From: Taeniopygia guttata
Taxonomy: Eukaryota > Chordata > Aves > Passeriformes > Estrildidae
Reading direction: 5' to 3'
Length of the DNA stretch: 64,000 nt
Assembly: GCF_048771995.1 (NCBI RefSeq)
Contig: NC_133030.1
Location: 63,251,501 to 63,315,500 of the forward strand
Shown here: positions 20,373-31,674 of the stretch, in pieces
How positions within the stretch are numbered: position 1 is the stretch's first letter
How the letters are laid out: each line of letters opens with the position of its first letter
The notes under the pieces: generated by a model
The model's input: only the letters and a program-made list of their open reading frames with translations
Database searches by the model: none
What the model was told of the DNA's origin: nothing
Made by a program: the position numbers and the translations under genes

Positions 20373-21904
20373 CCATTTTGCCCCAGAGCAGCCCCCCCCC
20401 ATGAGCCCTGATGTGCCTTTGGAATCGAACATTTATAAATTTCCAATTTATCTCTTTGCAACAAAGGGGAGAAAATATTTTGAGGGATCAGTTTTGTTTG
20501 CAGAGGGGTTGTCCCAAAAATACTGGGACAAAAACAGTGGGAAGGGTGGTGAAGAGGATGGAGTGATGCCTCCCTTCCCTAAGGGCCTGCTCAGAGTGTG
20601 AATATCCACACAAAACACACAAAATTTTCCCTTTTCTGGCTGAGAACTTTGTCTGAAAACTCAGTTTTTGGGGGAAGGAGTGAAGAACTGACAACCAACC
20701 CTCAAATCTCTGATTACAGAGCAGCAGCTTTAGCTCATCCCTGCCAGTGCCAGGTTTCCAAAGGACTTCAGAGAGATGATGGGGCTCTCCCACGTGGGGA
20801 TTTATGCCCTAAAAGGGTGTCCCCCTCTCCTTTTGGGGGGACTGCAGATCCCAAAGCCCCACAGAGCACCTGCAGTGTGGCCAAACTGGGATTCCCCCTT
20901 TCCTCACACCCCAGCCTGGCCTCTACTGTGAGGTCCAAACCTTAAATCTCTTCCTTGAGTGCCAGAAAAGGGAATAAAATACCAAAAAAATCAAAAGAAC
21001 CATAATTTCCTGGCTATTTTTCTCCCCCAGGGCTGAGTGGATGAGCTGGAATTGGGATGGGAAGGGCTCTGAGCATCAAGAAGGGATAAAAGGGGCTGGT
21101 TTGGGGCTCTGGAATGGGATTTTGAGGACTTGAACTGGCTGGTGACTAAAGCTGAGGGAACTTTTATCAGATAAATAGATGAGCACATATCCAGGTGTGT
21201 GTTTTTCCTCCCAGGCACATCCCAAGGATGGGCAAAATCTCAGGAAACGAACCCTGGGGTGACTTTTTTTGCTCCCAGTCTGGATAGAGCTGTCCAAAGT
21301 GTCCTGCCCTCACCAGGTAACTTGAATTCCTTTAAAATAAATCCAAATTCCAGGCTTTTTTTTTTTTTTTGGCTTTGATGAGTGGATTTTGCTCTCTGCA
21401 GAGGCAGAGCAAACCCAGTAAATAAAAGTCCGTGGCAGCAGGAGCTGGATGGCTGCAACTGGAAAGGTCTTGGAGCGTCTGGAGGGAAGGGAATGGATTG
21501 ATTTATGATTTTAACAAGCCTGGCTGGGCAGGGAGTCGTGCCTAGATGGTTTTAAAGGCAGGAGGAGATATTAATCAAAATTAAAGCTGCTCTAAGCCGC
21601 TCTCCGAACCACTGGGCTGGGTCCTGGCTAAATAATTCCAGGCCTAAAGCAGGGAGAGGGAAAGGCCAGGCTGGAGTGAGGGGCTGGGGTTTAGTGCTGG
21701 GTGGGGAAGCAGAGCAAGGGGAGTAATGAGGAATAACTGGGATCACTCGGAGGGGCTGTGCTCCTGTGGCCCCCGGGATCCGTGGGAATGATGGATGGGA
21801 ACAGGGCACGAGGAGCAGCAGTGACATTTCTGGAGCTGCAGCTGCAATCCTGCCCTGCCAGAGGTCAGCTGGGCTTGGATTGGGAACTGCAGCTCTGGAA
21901 AATT

Positions 21905-22090
21905 CACAGAATTCACAGGATCACTGGGTTGGAAGAGACCTTTGAGATCATCGAGTCCAACCCAACACCTCAACTCAACCCTGGCACCCAGTGCCACGTC
22001 CAGGCTTTGTTAAACACACCCAGGGATGGTGACTCCACCACCTCCTGGGCAGAACATTCCAGAACTTTATCACTCTTTCTGTGAAAAACC
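21905..22090 (-). mobile_element. CR1 LINE 3' fragment
   Basis: Minus-oriented CR1 of the same subfamily as 16055-16517: AAGTTCTGGAATGTTCTGCC, GTGTTTAACAAAGCCTGGAC, GAGGTGTTGGGTTGGACTCG, AAGGTCTCTTCCAACCC, ending GTGAATTCTGTGAATT. Confidence 0.9.
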
Positions 22091-22264
22091 ATGAAAAAAT
22101 GATGGGCTGGGGCACAAGTCTGGCTTTTCAGTCTGGACTGAGCTGTAAAAGCCCTGCTGCCTCACCTCATTCCTGCAGGAGCTGTCATTCTGAGGGAAAA
22201 CTCCCTAAAAAGGCTGAGCAGGGGGTGCTGATGGGGTTTCCCCCCCCCGGGTGAGGTCACAGAA

Positions 22265-22330
22265 CAGTTTTTTGTCGGAAAAGACTCCAAGATCATCGAT
22301 TCCAAGCTGTGAGTGAGCCCCACCTGGGTT
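22265..22330 (-). mobile_element. CR1 LINE tail remnant
   Basis: Reverse complement of a diverged CR1 end (AATCGATGATCTTGGAGTCT, TTTTCCGACAAAAAACTGTTC). Confidence 0.5.
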
Positions 22331-22574
22331 TCCAGGACTCTCTGGGCATCCCTGGGAGGGGCACACATGTGGCAAGCACATTTCTCTCCCTCTCAGGATT
22401 TTTCATAAAAGTGCACAGAGAGAAATGAAAGAGAAAACAATTTCTATTTCTGCTCCTTGTTTTTCCCATGTGGAATGTGTTTGGAGAATTGTTTCCCTGG
22501 GGTGAGTTGGTTGGGTTCTGGTGAGGATTGTTTGAGCCTGATGGCCAATCCAACCCACCTGGGGCTGGGCTCTC

Positions 22575-22745
22575 AGAGAGGGTCACGAGTTGAGTTAGAG
22601 TCAGACAAAGTAGATTTGTAGTTTTAGTATCCTCCTTTATATAGTATATTGATGTATTTTAGCATAGTTATAACAAAGAAATCATTCAGCCTTCTGAATT
22701 GAGTCAGACATCAGCATTTCTTCCCATTGGGTTCGCCTGCACTTA
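22575..22745. mobile_element. LTR-like fossil fragment
   Basis: AT-rich block with TATATAGTATATTG, AGCATAGTTATAACAAAG and TTCAGCCTTCTGAATTGAGT. The style resembles U3/R of avian ERV LTRs. Both ends are unclear. Confidence 0.35.
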
Positions 22746-22885
22746 CAACACACACACAGAGCAGCGATGCCAAACCCGCCTTCCATGGCCTGGACTTGGG
22801 ATGGTGCAAGAATTCCAGGAGGTTTTTATGCAAATCTCCACATCTTTCCTTATGGAATCCATATTTTCCATATGGAAAATGTGAG

Positions 22886-23000
22886 GAGAGGCTGAGGGAG
22901 CTGGGAAGGGGCTGAGCCTGGAGCAAAGGAGGCTCAGGGGGACCTTGTGGCTCTGCACAGCTCCTGCCAGGAGGGGACAGCTGGCTGAGCAGAGGACAGA
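22886..23000 (+). mobile_element. CR1 LINE fragment
   Basis: Plus-oriented CR1: GAGAGGCTGAGGGAGCTGGG, CTGGAGCAAAGGAGGCTCAG, GACCTTGTGGCTCTGCACAG. Confidence 0.8.
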
Positions 23001-23019
23001 GACCTTTAAAGGACATTTC

Positions 23020-24250
23020 TGTGCAGCCAAGCGTGAAGGGTGAGTGTGAAAAATTTTGAAGTAACTTGTGGCAAAACTTCTAAATAGTTTTTGATAATAC
23101 AGGTTATTTTTCTTATCTTTTACATAAACAGAAAAAGGGAATTCGGCTCACATCTTCACAGCATCATTTAAAAAGTCACAAGATTTCTAGTTACAAGGGC
23201 TTTTAAAGATTTATTAACTAATGAAACACTACTAACAAAAATATTTATATTTTAACTCAATCTTTAAGTGTTTTGTCCTATAGACTCATGCTACAGGGTA
23301 AGTTTTCTTAACTAATCATGTTATGACACACAAACAAACCTAAAGTACTGCATTCTAAACTTCTTATTTACATTTATAACTATTTTTACTTTTTTTATAT
23401 CTTAAACTTAACATGTCTCTACTTTAAACTATAAATCCACATTTTAACACCTAAATTTAGGAGCATTTTCTAAAGTCTCAAATCAAATCTTTGTATTTAA
23501 TTCTAAGCTTTAGCTTACAACCCCAAAGTTCTCAGAATTCCCTACATTTCACATTCCAACAGGTGAGCAAAGCTCTTCTCGGGCAGCAAAACTTCCCAGA
23601 ACCTCCAAAGCCACCAGGAAAGGAGAAAATCCCAGATTTTTTTAAGAATTTGCAGCTCCAAGCTGGGAGAGGGCTGGAAATGGCAGCAGGAAATGGGGAA
23701 TGCTCCTTCTCAAGGATTCCTTGTTAGTAATGAAGGGATGGGATCATTTTTAAGTTAAGAACAATTTATTACTTCGATAAACATTATTCTCAGAGGTCAT
23801 GAGATTTTAGAGGAGCAAGTATTTGGTTATAGTTTAAGAGTAGTTACAAGGTATTTTATAACTTTCTAAACTAACAGATGTTACAGGATTTGTATTTCTA
23901 ATTTACCACTTTTATTTACTTCTGCTGTACTGTGGATACTTTTTTTCTAATGGTTTTTGTCTCCCTTGCATACATTTGTTATGTCTTCTAAACTCAGCTA
24001 CTCTCTACAACCACAGCCTTACATTATAAACTCTTCACTATCTTATTTAGTTTCTGATTTATTTCAATGAGAGCATTTAAATACATTCTTACTTATAACT
24101 TACTTATAATGAGAACATTTAAACACATTCTTACTTATAACTATAGAAGCTATAAACTGTATCATAATTTTATGATTTTTCTGCTTAATGTTTGTGTATT
24201 GTACTTTTACATCAATCCAAGCTTCTTCCAAGGCTATGGATCAAACTCTT
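23020..24250. other. Strongly AT-rich block, possibly old LTR-derived
   Basis: Low-GC sequence rich in ACTTATAACT, CTTAACTAA and TTTATTAACTAATG words. It includes a 42-bp direct duplication (24067 and 24109, starting ATGAGAGCATTTAAA and ATGAGAACATTTAAA). Composition is like that of avian retroviral LTR interiors but I cannot place ends. No credible gene is seen. Confidence 0.4.
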
Positions 24251-24462
24251 TAGTGTTTGTGGAAGTTTCTGTTTTTCTGATTCCCACCCTTTGGGAATGG
24301 ACACCTCCAGCAGGGTCCTGGCTCTTTCCCACCTCAGCACTGGGACTGGGGGCTTGTCCTCAGGAATTTTTTGGGGATATATGGCCAGGATCTCCTCCAC
24401 TCAGGGATTTTGCATCACTGCAGATTGTGCTCTCCACAGAGCCTGGGATGTGTCATTCCTTC

Positions 24463-24592
24463 AAAACCATGGATTGGTTTGGCTTGGAAGGGACCTTAAA
24501 TCCCAGCTTGTTCCACCCCTGCCCTGGACAGGGACACCTCCCAGTGTCCCAGGTGGCTCCAAGCCCCATTTCCTGCTCTCCTGGGTGGAAAT
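24463..24592 (-). mobile_element. CR1 LINE 3' fragment
   Basis: Minus-oriented CR1 end: GGGGCTTGGAGCCACCTGGG, GGTGTCCCTGTCCAGGGCAG, GATTTAAGGTCCCTTCCAAG, CCAAACCAATCCATGG. Confidence 0.85.
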
Positions 24593-24640
24593 CCCAGCTT
24601 TTCCTGCTTGTGAGGTTTTTTCATTTCTCTCCAGCTGCTC

Positions 24641-25255
24641 TGTCGGGGTCAGCTTGTCGGGACCCCAGCAGTGTGAGAATCCTTTTCCCAGCCCGTGCAG
24701 CCAAGGAAAGAGCCTGGAATGAGTCCGATTGCGCTTTCAAGGTTGTTCATTTTTTCTTATCTAAACATTCTTTCTCTGACCTGCTGAGCTCTGTCCTGAA
24801 AGGAAGCCATGGCAATCTGCCACGAGCCTTGGGTGGCTCCACCTTATATACCAAAATCTATGTATAGTATGTTTACAATTTCTTTACCAATTCCCATCAC
24901 CTGTGTTAGACTGTGAATCTCTACCTTAAACCAACAGAAAAGTGTCACCATCACACCAAGACATGGAGGGCAAGGAGAAGGAGAAGAAGGTCAGGACACG
25001 CCCAAATCCCTCCATCTTGTACCTCCCTCAACCACATTCTAAAAGCCCCAAAATTCTACTTTTCCACCCTGTGTTAACTCAGCTACCACACTACTCAAAC
25101 CCTTGTGGCTGTAATTCCTCACACAAAGCTGGATTTTTTTCCCACAGGCTAAAATGGAAGCCACAGGTGTTTTTGACTTTGTGTTGAGGTCTCTCAGCCC
25201 CTGCCAGGGTCTGGAGCCAGCCAGGGCAGCCAGAGGGATGTGCTGGACTGTGACA
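24641..25255 (-). mobile_element. Solo LTR with 6-bp target duplication (family A)
   Basis: 615 bp, beginning TGTCACAG (at 25255 on the minus strand) and ending CCCCGACA (at 24641), flanked by the direct repeat CTGCTC (24635-24640 and 25256-25261). A TATA box, GGTATATAAGG on the minus strand, lies near 24842-24852. A 6-bp duplication fits a class II (ERVK-like) LTR; the class is inference. It is a fossil solo LTR: no internal retroviral region is present. A sibling lies at 38016-38610. Confidence 0.82.
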
Positions 25256-25261
25256 CTGCTC

Positions 25262-25999
25262 CAGAGAACAGCAGGAACATCTGGATGAACCCACCCCACA
25301 ATTCTGCCATGAGAAGGGTTTAAATTCTGATTTCCTTTCTTGTAGGACCAGCTGCTTTTCTCTCCGTATTTCAGCGTTTCCTTGGATTGCAGCCATGTCA
25401 TCCAAACTCCCTCTTGCTGCTGCTGGAGCAGGAATATCCAACCATTTGCTGGGAAATAGCTCTGCCTTGAAAAGTTCCAGCTCAGCAGGCAGGTGGGGAA
25501 TTGTTGGGATTGTTCAGGGCTGGTTTTGGTGCTTTGGCAGCATTTGGAGGGATTTAATTCACCCACCACAGCAGGAAAAGTGTTTCTTCTTTTATTTCTC
25601 TCATTTAAAATCCAATATTTAAATGCCCCTTCTCCCCCAGATGTGAATTTACTCACTAAATACTTCTTCTGTTCCCAGAATTTAAAACATTTTGTTGGGA
25701 TAATCCACAGAGTGAGGGGATGCTACATCTGAGGATGGGAAGGGTGGTGGGAATAAATCAGGATGTCTTGGACAGGGCTTGGCATAAATGATGTGGAGTG
25801 AAGGGTGGAGAAAGTGTGGCTTGAGCTGGAATAAAGTCAATTTTGTTCCCAAAGCTGATGTGGGGATTTTGGTTTGTGGGAAAGGGGGAATGAAAGGTGG
25901 GGGTGACAGGTGTCCTCACATGTGGGTATTACTGTGTTGAATTTTTATCTTATTTTTGTCAGGGTTGGGATTAAATGTGTTGTTATTCTGATTTTTAAA
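25262..25999. other. Gene-free stretch
   Basis: Unique-looking sequence between LTRs. I see no gene, CR1 or tandem repeat that I can support. Confidence 0.4.
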
Positions 26000-26325
26000 A
26001 GTGCTAAGCTTTCTTTTTTAGTTCTTTTAAAAGTTTTAAAGTTCTCATAAAACTTCTTCAGCCTTCTGATCTATTTACATATATCTACTGGAGTTCTCAC
26101 ACACTGTTCATGTAAATAATAATTGTTTTGCATTCTTCTTTGTGGGAAGAGAGAATTGATGGACTGTTAGTTTAACCAGTGTAGCTGGAGAGGCGGTAAT
26201 TCCACTCTCCAATCCACAGTCACCTCTGAAATTCTATAAATATCAGATGCTCCCATAAAACACCCTTCTTTTTAACCTTTGAACTTACCAAGTGTTTGTG
26301 TACTGACTTCTTGTCCAATAGCAAC
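26000..26325 (+). mobile_element. LTR-like fossil, plus orientation
   Basis: CTATAAATATCAG (TATA core 26235-26242) is followed 20 bp later by CCATAAAACACCCTTC and then CGAACTTACC-like and GTGTTTGTGTACTGACTTC words, the R-U5 pattern of an avian LTR. The 5' end is uncertain. Confidence 0.5.
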
Positions 26326-26339
26326 GATGTGTGAGATGG

Positions 26340-26740
26340 AGTTTCTTGTTTGGGCTCAGATGTTGATTGGTTTTTATCTCTGTTACAGTCTCACAAACCC
26401 TGAGCTCTGCAGCACTTCATTTTAATAAACCAAAAATGGAGCTGTATCCCTTTCTACAAGACCTTTTAAGGATAAACTGTCCAATTAAGAAATGACACAT
26501 CAATTATTTTCACTTTTAACCCAATAACCAACATGGCCTGCAATGTGGACTTTTTTATTCAATTACACAAAAACACCCAAACCCGTGAAGATGAAGGAGA
26601 AGAAGAAGGATCAGCCTCCTCACTAAAACCTCCATCCTGCTTTACATATATTATTATATTCTAAACCCTTAAACTCTAAATTTTCCACCCTGTGGTATCA
26701 CACACTTCTATTCAAACTCCACCTCCACAATCCCAGTTCT
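26340..26740 (-). mobile_element. Diverged third copy of LTR family A
   Basis: Shares with 24641-25255 and 38016-38610 the order GAAGGAGAAGAAGAAGG, CCTCCATC, ATTCTAAA, TTTTCCACCCTGTG and ACT..TCAAAC. AATAAA on the minus strand lies at 26554-26559. It lies next to the plus-oriented LTR above; ends and target duplication are not resolved. Fossil. Confidence 0.55.
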
Positions 26741-27389
26741 GTCATTCCATTCTGGAAGATTTTTCTACAGTTTCAGGTCAATGCAGAGTTCTCCTGGAGG
26801 TCAGAGTATCAGCACAGAAACTCTGAAATTCTCAATACCCGGGGTTCCAACACTGTTTGGCTTTTCCTTTTCCTATCAAAGTGGCTTCACCTCCCACTTT
26901 TCCCCCTCCCGATTTTCTCCCCCATCCCATGGGATTGTGAGGGGCCGTGCCTGGAGTGAAACCCCGGCTGGGCTGGGCACCTCTGGGTGCTGGGCACCTC
27001 TGGGTGCCTCGGTGGGGATTTGGGAGGCAGGGATCAGCAGATGGAGCTGTTTGTTAACGCTTCCTGAGACTTCCAGCGCCGCGGGATTGCGATTCCCGGC
27101 CTTTGGAAAGATCCCGTGTCCTGCCAGTGTTTCATTCCCGAAGGATTCCCTCTTAGAATGGCATTTAAGGAATTACCCGGACTGGATAAAGTTCCAGAAC
27201 AGATCCCAAGAAAGGCTGCAGAGGATTTTTCTGAGTTGAACAAACTTTTCTGGGAGATGCTGAGCCCTCCCTGCTGCTGATCCGTGTGGTTTGGAGCTGA
27301 ACCTGGATTTTCCAGGGATCAGTGTGGGGCTGGAGCTTCCCACGGAAAGGTTTCCTGTGGAGATTCCAGGTTTTTCCTTGGCTTTCCCT

Positions 27390-27808
27390 GCTTCCAGCAC
27401 GGGGAGGACGTGGAGCTGCTGGAGCAGCAGGATCTGAAGGATGGAGCAGCTCTGCTGTGAGGAAAGGCTGGGAAAGTTGGGAATGTTCACCTGGAGAGAA
27501 GCTTTGGAACGGCCTGGAAAGATGGGGAGAGAGGATTTATAGGGATGGAGGGACAGGACAAGGAGGAATGGATTCAAACTGACAGAGAACAGGTTTAGGT
27601 GGGATATTGGGAAAAATTCCTCCCTGTGAGGGTGGGGAGACCCTGGAATAGAATTCCCAGAGCAGCTGTGGCTGCCCCTGGATCTCTGGAAGTGTCCAAG
27701 GCCAGGTTGGACAGGGCTTGGAGCAGCCTGGGACAGTGGAAGGTGGAACTAGCTGAGTTTTAAGGTCCCTTCCAACCCAGCCCAGTCTGGAATTCCATGA
27801 TTTTCCAA
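27390..27808 (+). mobile_element. CR1 LINE 3' fragment, ~420 bp
   Basis: Plus-oriented CR1: GAGGACGTGGAGCTGCTGGA, GAAAGGCTGGGAAAGTTGGG, GGACAGGACAAGGAGGAATG, CTGTGGCTGCCCCTGGATCT, tail GGTCCCTTCCAACCCAGCCC and GGAATTCCATGAT. Only the part after the reverse transcriptase is present. Confidence 0.92.
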
Positions 27809-29083
27809 ACAGATTTTTTACTCCACAGAGGCAATTCTGGAAAACACCAAAAATCCATTTTCCACCTCTGTTCCACCAACTTTTCTTCCTCTTTCTCAGC
27901 TCACTCCCAAACAAGGTCACCCCACTGAAGCTGTTTGGAGTTTTGCTCTGGGGCACAGGCACAGAACTTTGCCTGATCCATATTTTAGCAGCCCTTGGAA
28001 AAAGCTGGATGCTGCTAATTCCATATTATGGGATTATGATGAATTCCTGTGAATTAACGGTGCTTAGAAGTATGGTCCCACTGAAATCCTTAACCTGGGA
28101 GCTGAGCCACAAAATCCAATCCACATTCAAAATCAGTGATCTGTGCTCTCAAAAAGCCACTTCTGGTGTGATAAATAGGGTGGAAAAGGCTTCCAAAAAT
28201 CCTACAGGAGCACTTTTATGGTGTGGGAAGTGCTTTTATAGGACAAGGCTTTAGGGTTGGGTGGATTTAAAAGGTGCTGCTCTTTAGTTCCAGGCTTTGC
28301 AGGTGTTTAAGAGAAACTGGAATATTTTGGTTGATTTTCAAAGTGGTTCCCCAGGTTTGGCAGATTCTGCACCTGTTTGTTTACTTTAGGCTTGGAATTT
28401 TTCCTCCAGAAAATAATCTGGGGATGGTCACTGATCCTTGGGATCAAGCTCCAACCTGGTTTTCTGTGATCCTAATTCAATGTCATTAATATTTTAAAAG
28501 GTTTTTACAAATTAAGTTTGTCCCCACATCAATGATGAACAGGAGAGGTGGAAAATACCCTCACCCCAGTGGGAATTGTCCCTGTCCCTGGCTGTAGGCT
28601 TGGAATAAACCCTTTTAAAGTCCCTCCCAACCCGAACTATTTTTCCATTCCAGTAGTCTGAAAAACTCAGAGCCCTTTTGAGCAGAATTGAGCTCTTTGT
28701 TCTGCCCATTGGGAAGATCCCAGTGAGTTCAGGGATGTTGGGAATGTTTGGGGCTGTGTGGGATTTCTGGCTATCCCTGTGGATTTACCTATGGATTTAC
28801 ATATGGATGTACTCTGGATGTCCCTTTTTTGTATTGCACAAAATGCCTTCCCAAGAGATTATTTCCTCCTGCTTTCCCTCTTTCCTCTCTTTTCCTACAA
28901 GATCCCATAAACTCCAACCCATTCCCTGTTTTCACAATATCCCGAACCTCCTTGAATTCTAGGATTGGGTTTTTTTCCTCTTGTTTAAAAAACTCCATTC
29001 ATTCCCTGGTTTTTTCCTCCTCAAATCCTTTTCCTGGGGTTGTTTTCCTTGAGCCAGGGATCTGGTGGTGCTTTGCCCACTCC
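27809..29083. other. Gene-free stretch
   Basis: Unique-looking sequence; a weak CR1-like tail may lie at 28600-28650. No coding signal. Confidence 0.4.
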
Positions 29084-29190
29084 TGATTAAATTACTGAGC
29101 GACATCTACTGCATTTGCATCCTTAATTATTACCCTTTATGCTAATTAGGCTTCTTCTTGCTGTCACTCGTCAGAGCTCCAGCCAGGGCT
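29084..29190. promoter_or_regulatory. Candidate distal element with POU and homeodomain motifs
   Basis: Repeat-free AT-rich block with octamer ATTTGCAT (29113-29120), CTTAATTATT (29122-29131) and GCTAATTAGG (29141-29150) within 40 bp. The dense motif packing suggests a developmental enhancer, but conservation cannot be tested here. Confidence 0.3.
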
Positions 29191-29602
29191 GGAGCAAAAT
29201 GTCTGTTACAAAGATAGATGGGATGCAACCAAAATATTCCAATGAATATTCATCCTTTCCCATTTTGGAACCGTTCCTTGCTGGTTCCATTTGCACTTCT
29301 GGGTTTGGACAGCTCCGATTGTGGGCAGGGCTGTCAGGCAAAACAGAACCTTTGGCGGAGGGGGATTATTATTTTTTTTTTTTGGGAGGGGGTTATTCTC
29401 ACAGCCAGGAGGAAAAAATGTTCATGGAATTTGCTCCAAGAGGCACCACTGGAGATGAGGATGGGAAGTTCTCCTGGAAATGTGCATGGATGGAAATGTT
29501 CTTGGAGGAATAAAGGGATTTTTACTGCGGCTCTGGGGCCGAGCCTTTTGTTTTCCTAATCCAGATGCTGCCTGAAGGTTGCTACTATATCCCAAATGTG
29601 GT

Positions 29603-29678
29603 TTTGGAATAATGGAAGGTGTCCCTGCCCCTTGGAATGAGATGGATTTTAAGGTCTTTTCCAACCCAAACCATAGGT
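29603..29678 (+). mobile_element. CR1 LINE 3' tail
   Basis: GGAATAATGGAAGGTGTCCC, GATGGATTTTAAGGTCTTTT, CCAACCCAAACCAT. Confidence 0.75.
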
Positions 29679-30009
29679 GTGGGATTTATTTTGCTTCATT
29701 ATTGGACACAGAGATCCCTTCAGGGCCTGAGGTTAATTCCTGTAAATATTGCAGAAGAGGCTCCCAAACCTGTCCCTGATTTTTCTGGGAGGAAATGGTC
29801 TCAGGAATACATTCTGGGATGAATTAATGATTAAATAATCTGTGTTCATGCAGGTATTCCAAGCCTGGCTCTGTTCTGGGTCTGGGATGTGCTGCAGAGT
29901 TTCCTCCTGAACAGTTACTAAAACCAGAACTGGGTGTTTTATAAAAACTAGTTTCATTATTAAATATTTCCTTCTTTTAATGAGACTTAAAGCTGCTGTT
30001 AAATCCTGG

Positions 30010-30200
30010 TGATGCCTTGGAAAGCTGCCCTGGAGCAGGGACTGGATGGAGTCACACAACAAAGCAGGGATTTATTAAAGGATCTCCTCCATGGATCCAC
30101 CTTGGGCAGCACCAGAGCCCAGCCAGGGCTGCACCCAAATGAACCAAAATGGCCCCAAAATGCACGAGCGCTCCCGGGGGCTCTCCCTGGGATCAGTTCT
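30010..30200 (-). mobile_element. Truncated LTR of the TGATGCC family
   Basis: On the minus strand it ends in GGCATCA at 30010, like the intact copy at 31675-32133, and has AATAAATCCC at about 30067-30076. Its U3 side stops at 30200, where a 19-bp inverted copy of its own sequence begins (30201-30219 against 30076-30094). 30067-30200 is identical, in inverted orientation, to 31942-32075. Fossil. Confidence 0.8.
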
Positions 30201-30219
30201 CCATGGAGGAGATCCTTTA
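30076..30219. repeat. Short perfect inverted repeat (19-bp arms)
   Basis: TAAAGGATCTCCTCCATGG at 30076-30094 and its exact reverse complement at 30201-30219 enclose 106 bp. It can form a cruciform and marks the truncation point of the LTR. Confidence 0.93.
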
Positions 30220-31071
30220 CCTTCTCCAGGTATCAGTTGATCCCAGCTGGAAGTGTGGGATCCACCTGGATCCAGTGTGTGATCACACCTGGATTTTCGG
30301 TCACTCCACGTCTTCCATTTCTCATTTTCCTTCTTTTGTCCCCACTCCCCATCTCTTTAAAGCTGGTATTTATTTTACCCAAAGCGAGCTCCTCATCAAA
30401 CAAATCCAAGGCACGGATACTATAATTAGCATTAGGATATACTAATTTTTCTTCGGGCATAATTGGAAGGTTTCTCCCGTTTCAGGATAATCCTGAAACT
30501 ATCCTATTTTATGGCTCATTTGCCAGAAGATGCCTGGGGATCTCTCGCAGCTTTATCACCCCTTATCAATGGGTAAAGAGTGTCAGAGCGGGGGCGGGGG
30601 TGGGAAATCCCAATTTTCCCAACTTCTGCTAATTGAGCAGCCTTCCCTGAGCATTTGGTGATAACGAGCTGCCAAAAGGGCTCTGAAACCGCCCCAAACT
30701 CTCCTTGCAGGGGCTCAGGGTTCTCAGCTCTTCTTGCGGGGGCTGATTTTGGGCTGTTTGGGGCAGTTTTGGGTGAGTGCTGGGGATCGTCAGCTTCCAC
30801 AGCAATTCCCAGCTCCACGATGGGGTTTAGCCCTTCCTGCAGCTGCTCTAATCCCAATAAAACCCATTAAATGCTCCTGATGCACTGCTAAATGCCCGGC
30901 CTCGTTTTCCCTTCCTAATGAGCCCAAATTAATCACGCTCAGTGGGTTCTTGTTGAAGGACACCTTCATCGCTCTTCTTCTTCCTCACTGGCCTCCAAGG
31001 CAGGACAGGAGGGCGGTTGGTAGCCAAGATCCAGAAATGCTGTATTGGAAAGGTTTGGGAAGGGGCAGGAA

Positions 31072-31312
31072 TTCACAGAACCCACAGAATCACTGGGTTG
31101 GAAGAGACCTTTGAGATCATTGAGTCCAATCCAACCCAAAAACCTCAACTCAACCCTGGCACCCAGTGCCACATCCAGGCTTTGTTAAACACACCCAGGG
31201 ATGGGGACTCCACCACCTCCTGGGCAGAACATTCCAGAACTTTATCACTCTTTCTGTCAGAAACTTTTTCCTAATATCCAACCTATATTTCCCTTGGCGC
31301 AGTTTGAGATCG
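31072..31312 (-). mobile_element. CR1 LINE 3' fragment
   Basis: Minus-oriented CR1 of the same subfamily as 16055-16517 and 21905-22090: TTGGATATTAGGAAAAAGTT, AAGTTCTGGAATGTTCTGCC, GTGTTTAACAAAGCCTGGAT, GGTCTCTTCCAACCCAGTGA, ending in a TTCTGTG repeat. Confidence 0.92.
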
Positions 31313-31329
31313 GGAGTCCCAGGAGAGGT

Positions 31330-31484
31330 TAAGGGAGCTGGGAAGGGGCTGGAGAATCCCTGAGGGAGCTGGGAAGGGGCTGGAGAGTTCCTGAGGGAGC
31401 TGGGAAGGGGCTGGAGAGTTCCTGAGGGAGCTGGGAAGGGGCTGGAGAGTTCCTGAGGGAGCTGGGAAGGGGCTGAGCCTGGAG
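31330..31484. repeat. 31-bp tandem expansion inside CR1
   Basis: Five copies of a unit starting GAGGGAGCTGGGAAGGGGCT and ending GGAGAGTTCCT, all but identical. The CR1 consensus has this segment once. Confidence 0.92.
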
Positions 31485-31674
31485 CAAAGGAGGCTCAGGG
31501 GGACCTTGTGGCTCTGCACAGCTCCTGCCAGGAGGGGACAGCCGGGGGGTCGGGCTCTGCTCCAGGAACAGGGACAGGAGCAGAGGGAACGGCCTCAGGC
31601 TGGGCCAGGGAATGTTTGGATGGGATATTGAGAACATTTCTTCATGGAAAAGTTGCCCGGGGCAGTGGTGGAGT

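Larger units (their letters stand above)
19441..21904. other. Gene-free stretch with minor repeats
   Basis: Holds a T/GT-rich low-complexity tract at about 19966-20050, a short plus CR1 tail at 20310-20372 and a T run at 21358-21371. The rest is unique-looking. Short reading frames here have no family features. Confidence 0.5.

Noticed and set aside
24067-24867. A 266-codon open frame on the plus strand
   Set aside because: It crosses an AT-rich block, a CR1 tail and an LTR, with no conserved protein feature.
31072-31674. A single CR1 with a 5' inversion made by twin priming
   Set aside because: The minus and plus pieces overlap in CR1 consensus position and look like different subfamilies, so two insertions fit better. 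The same applies to 16055-16645.
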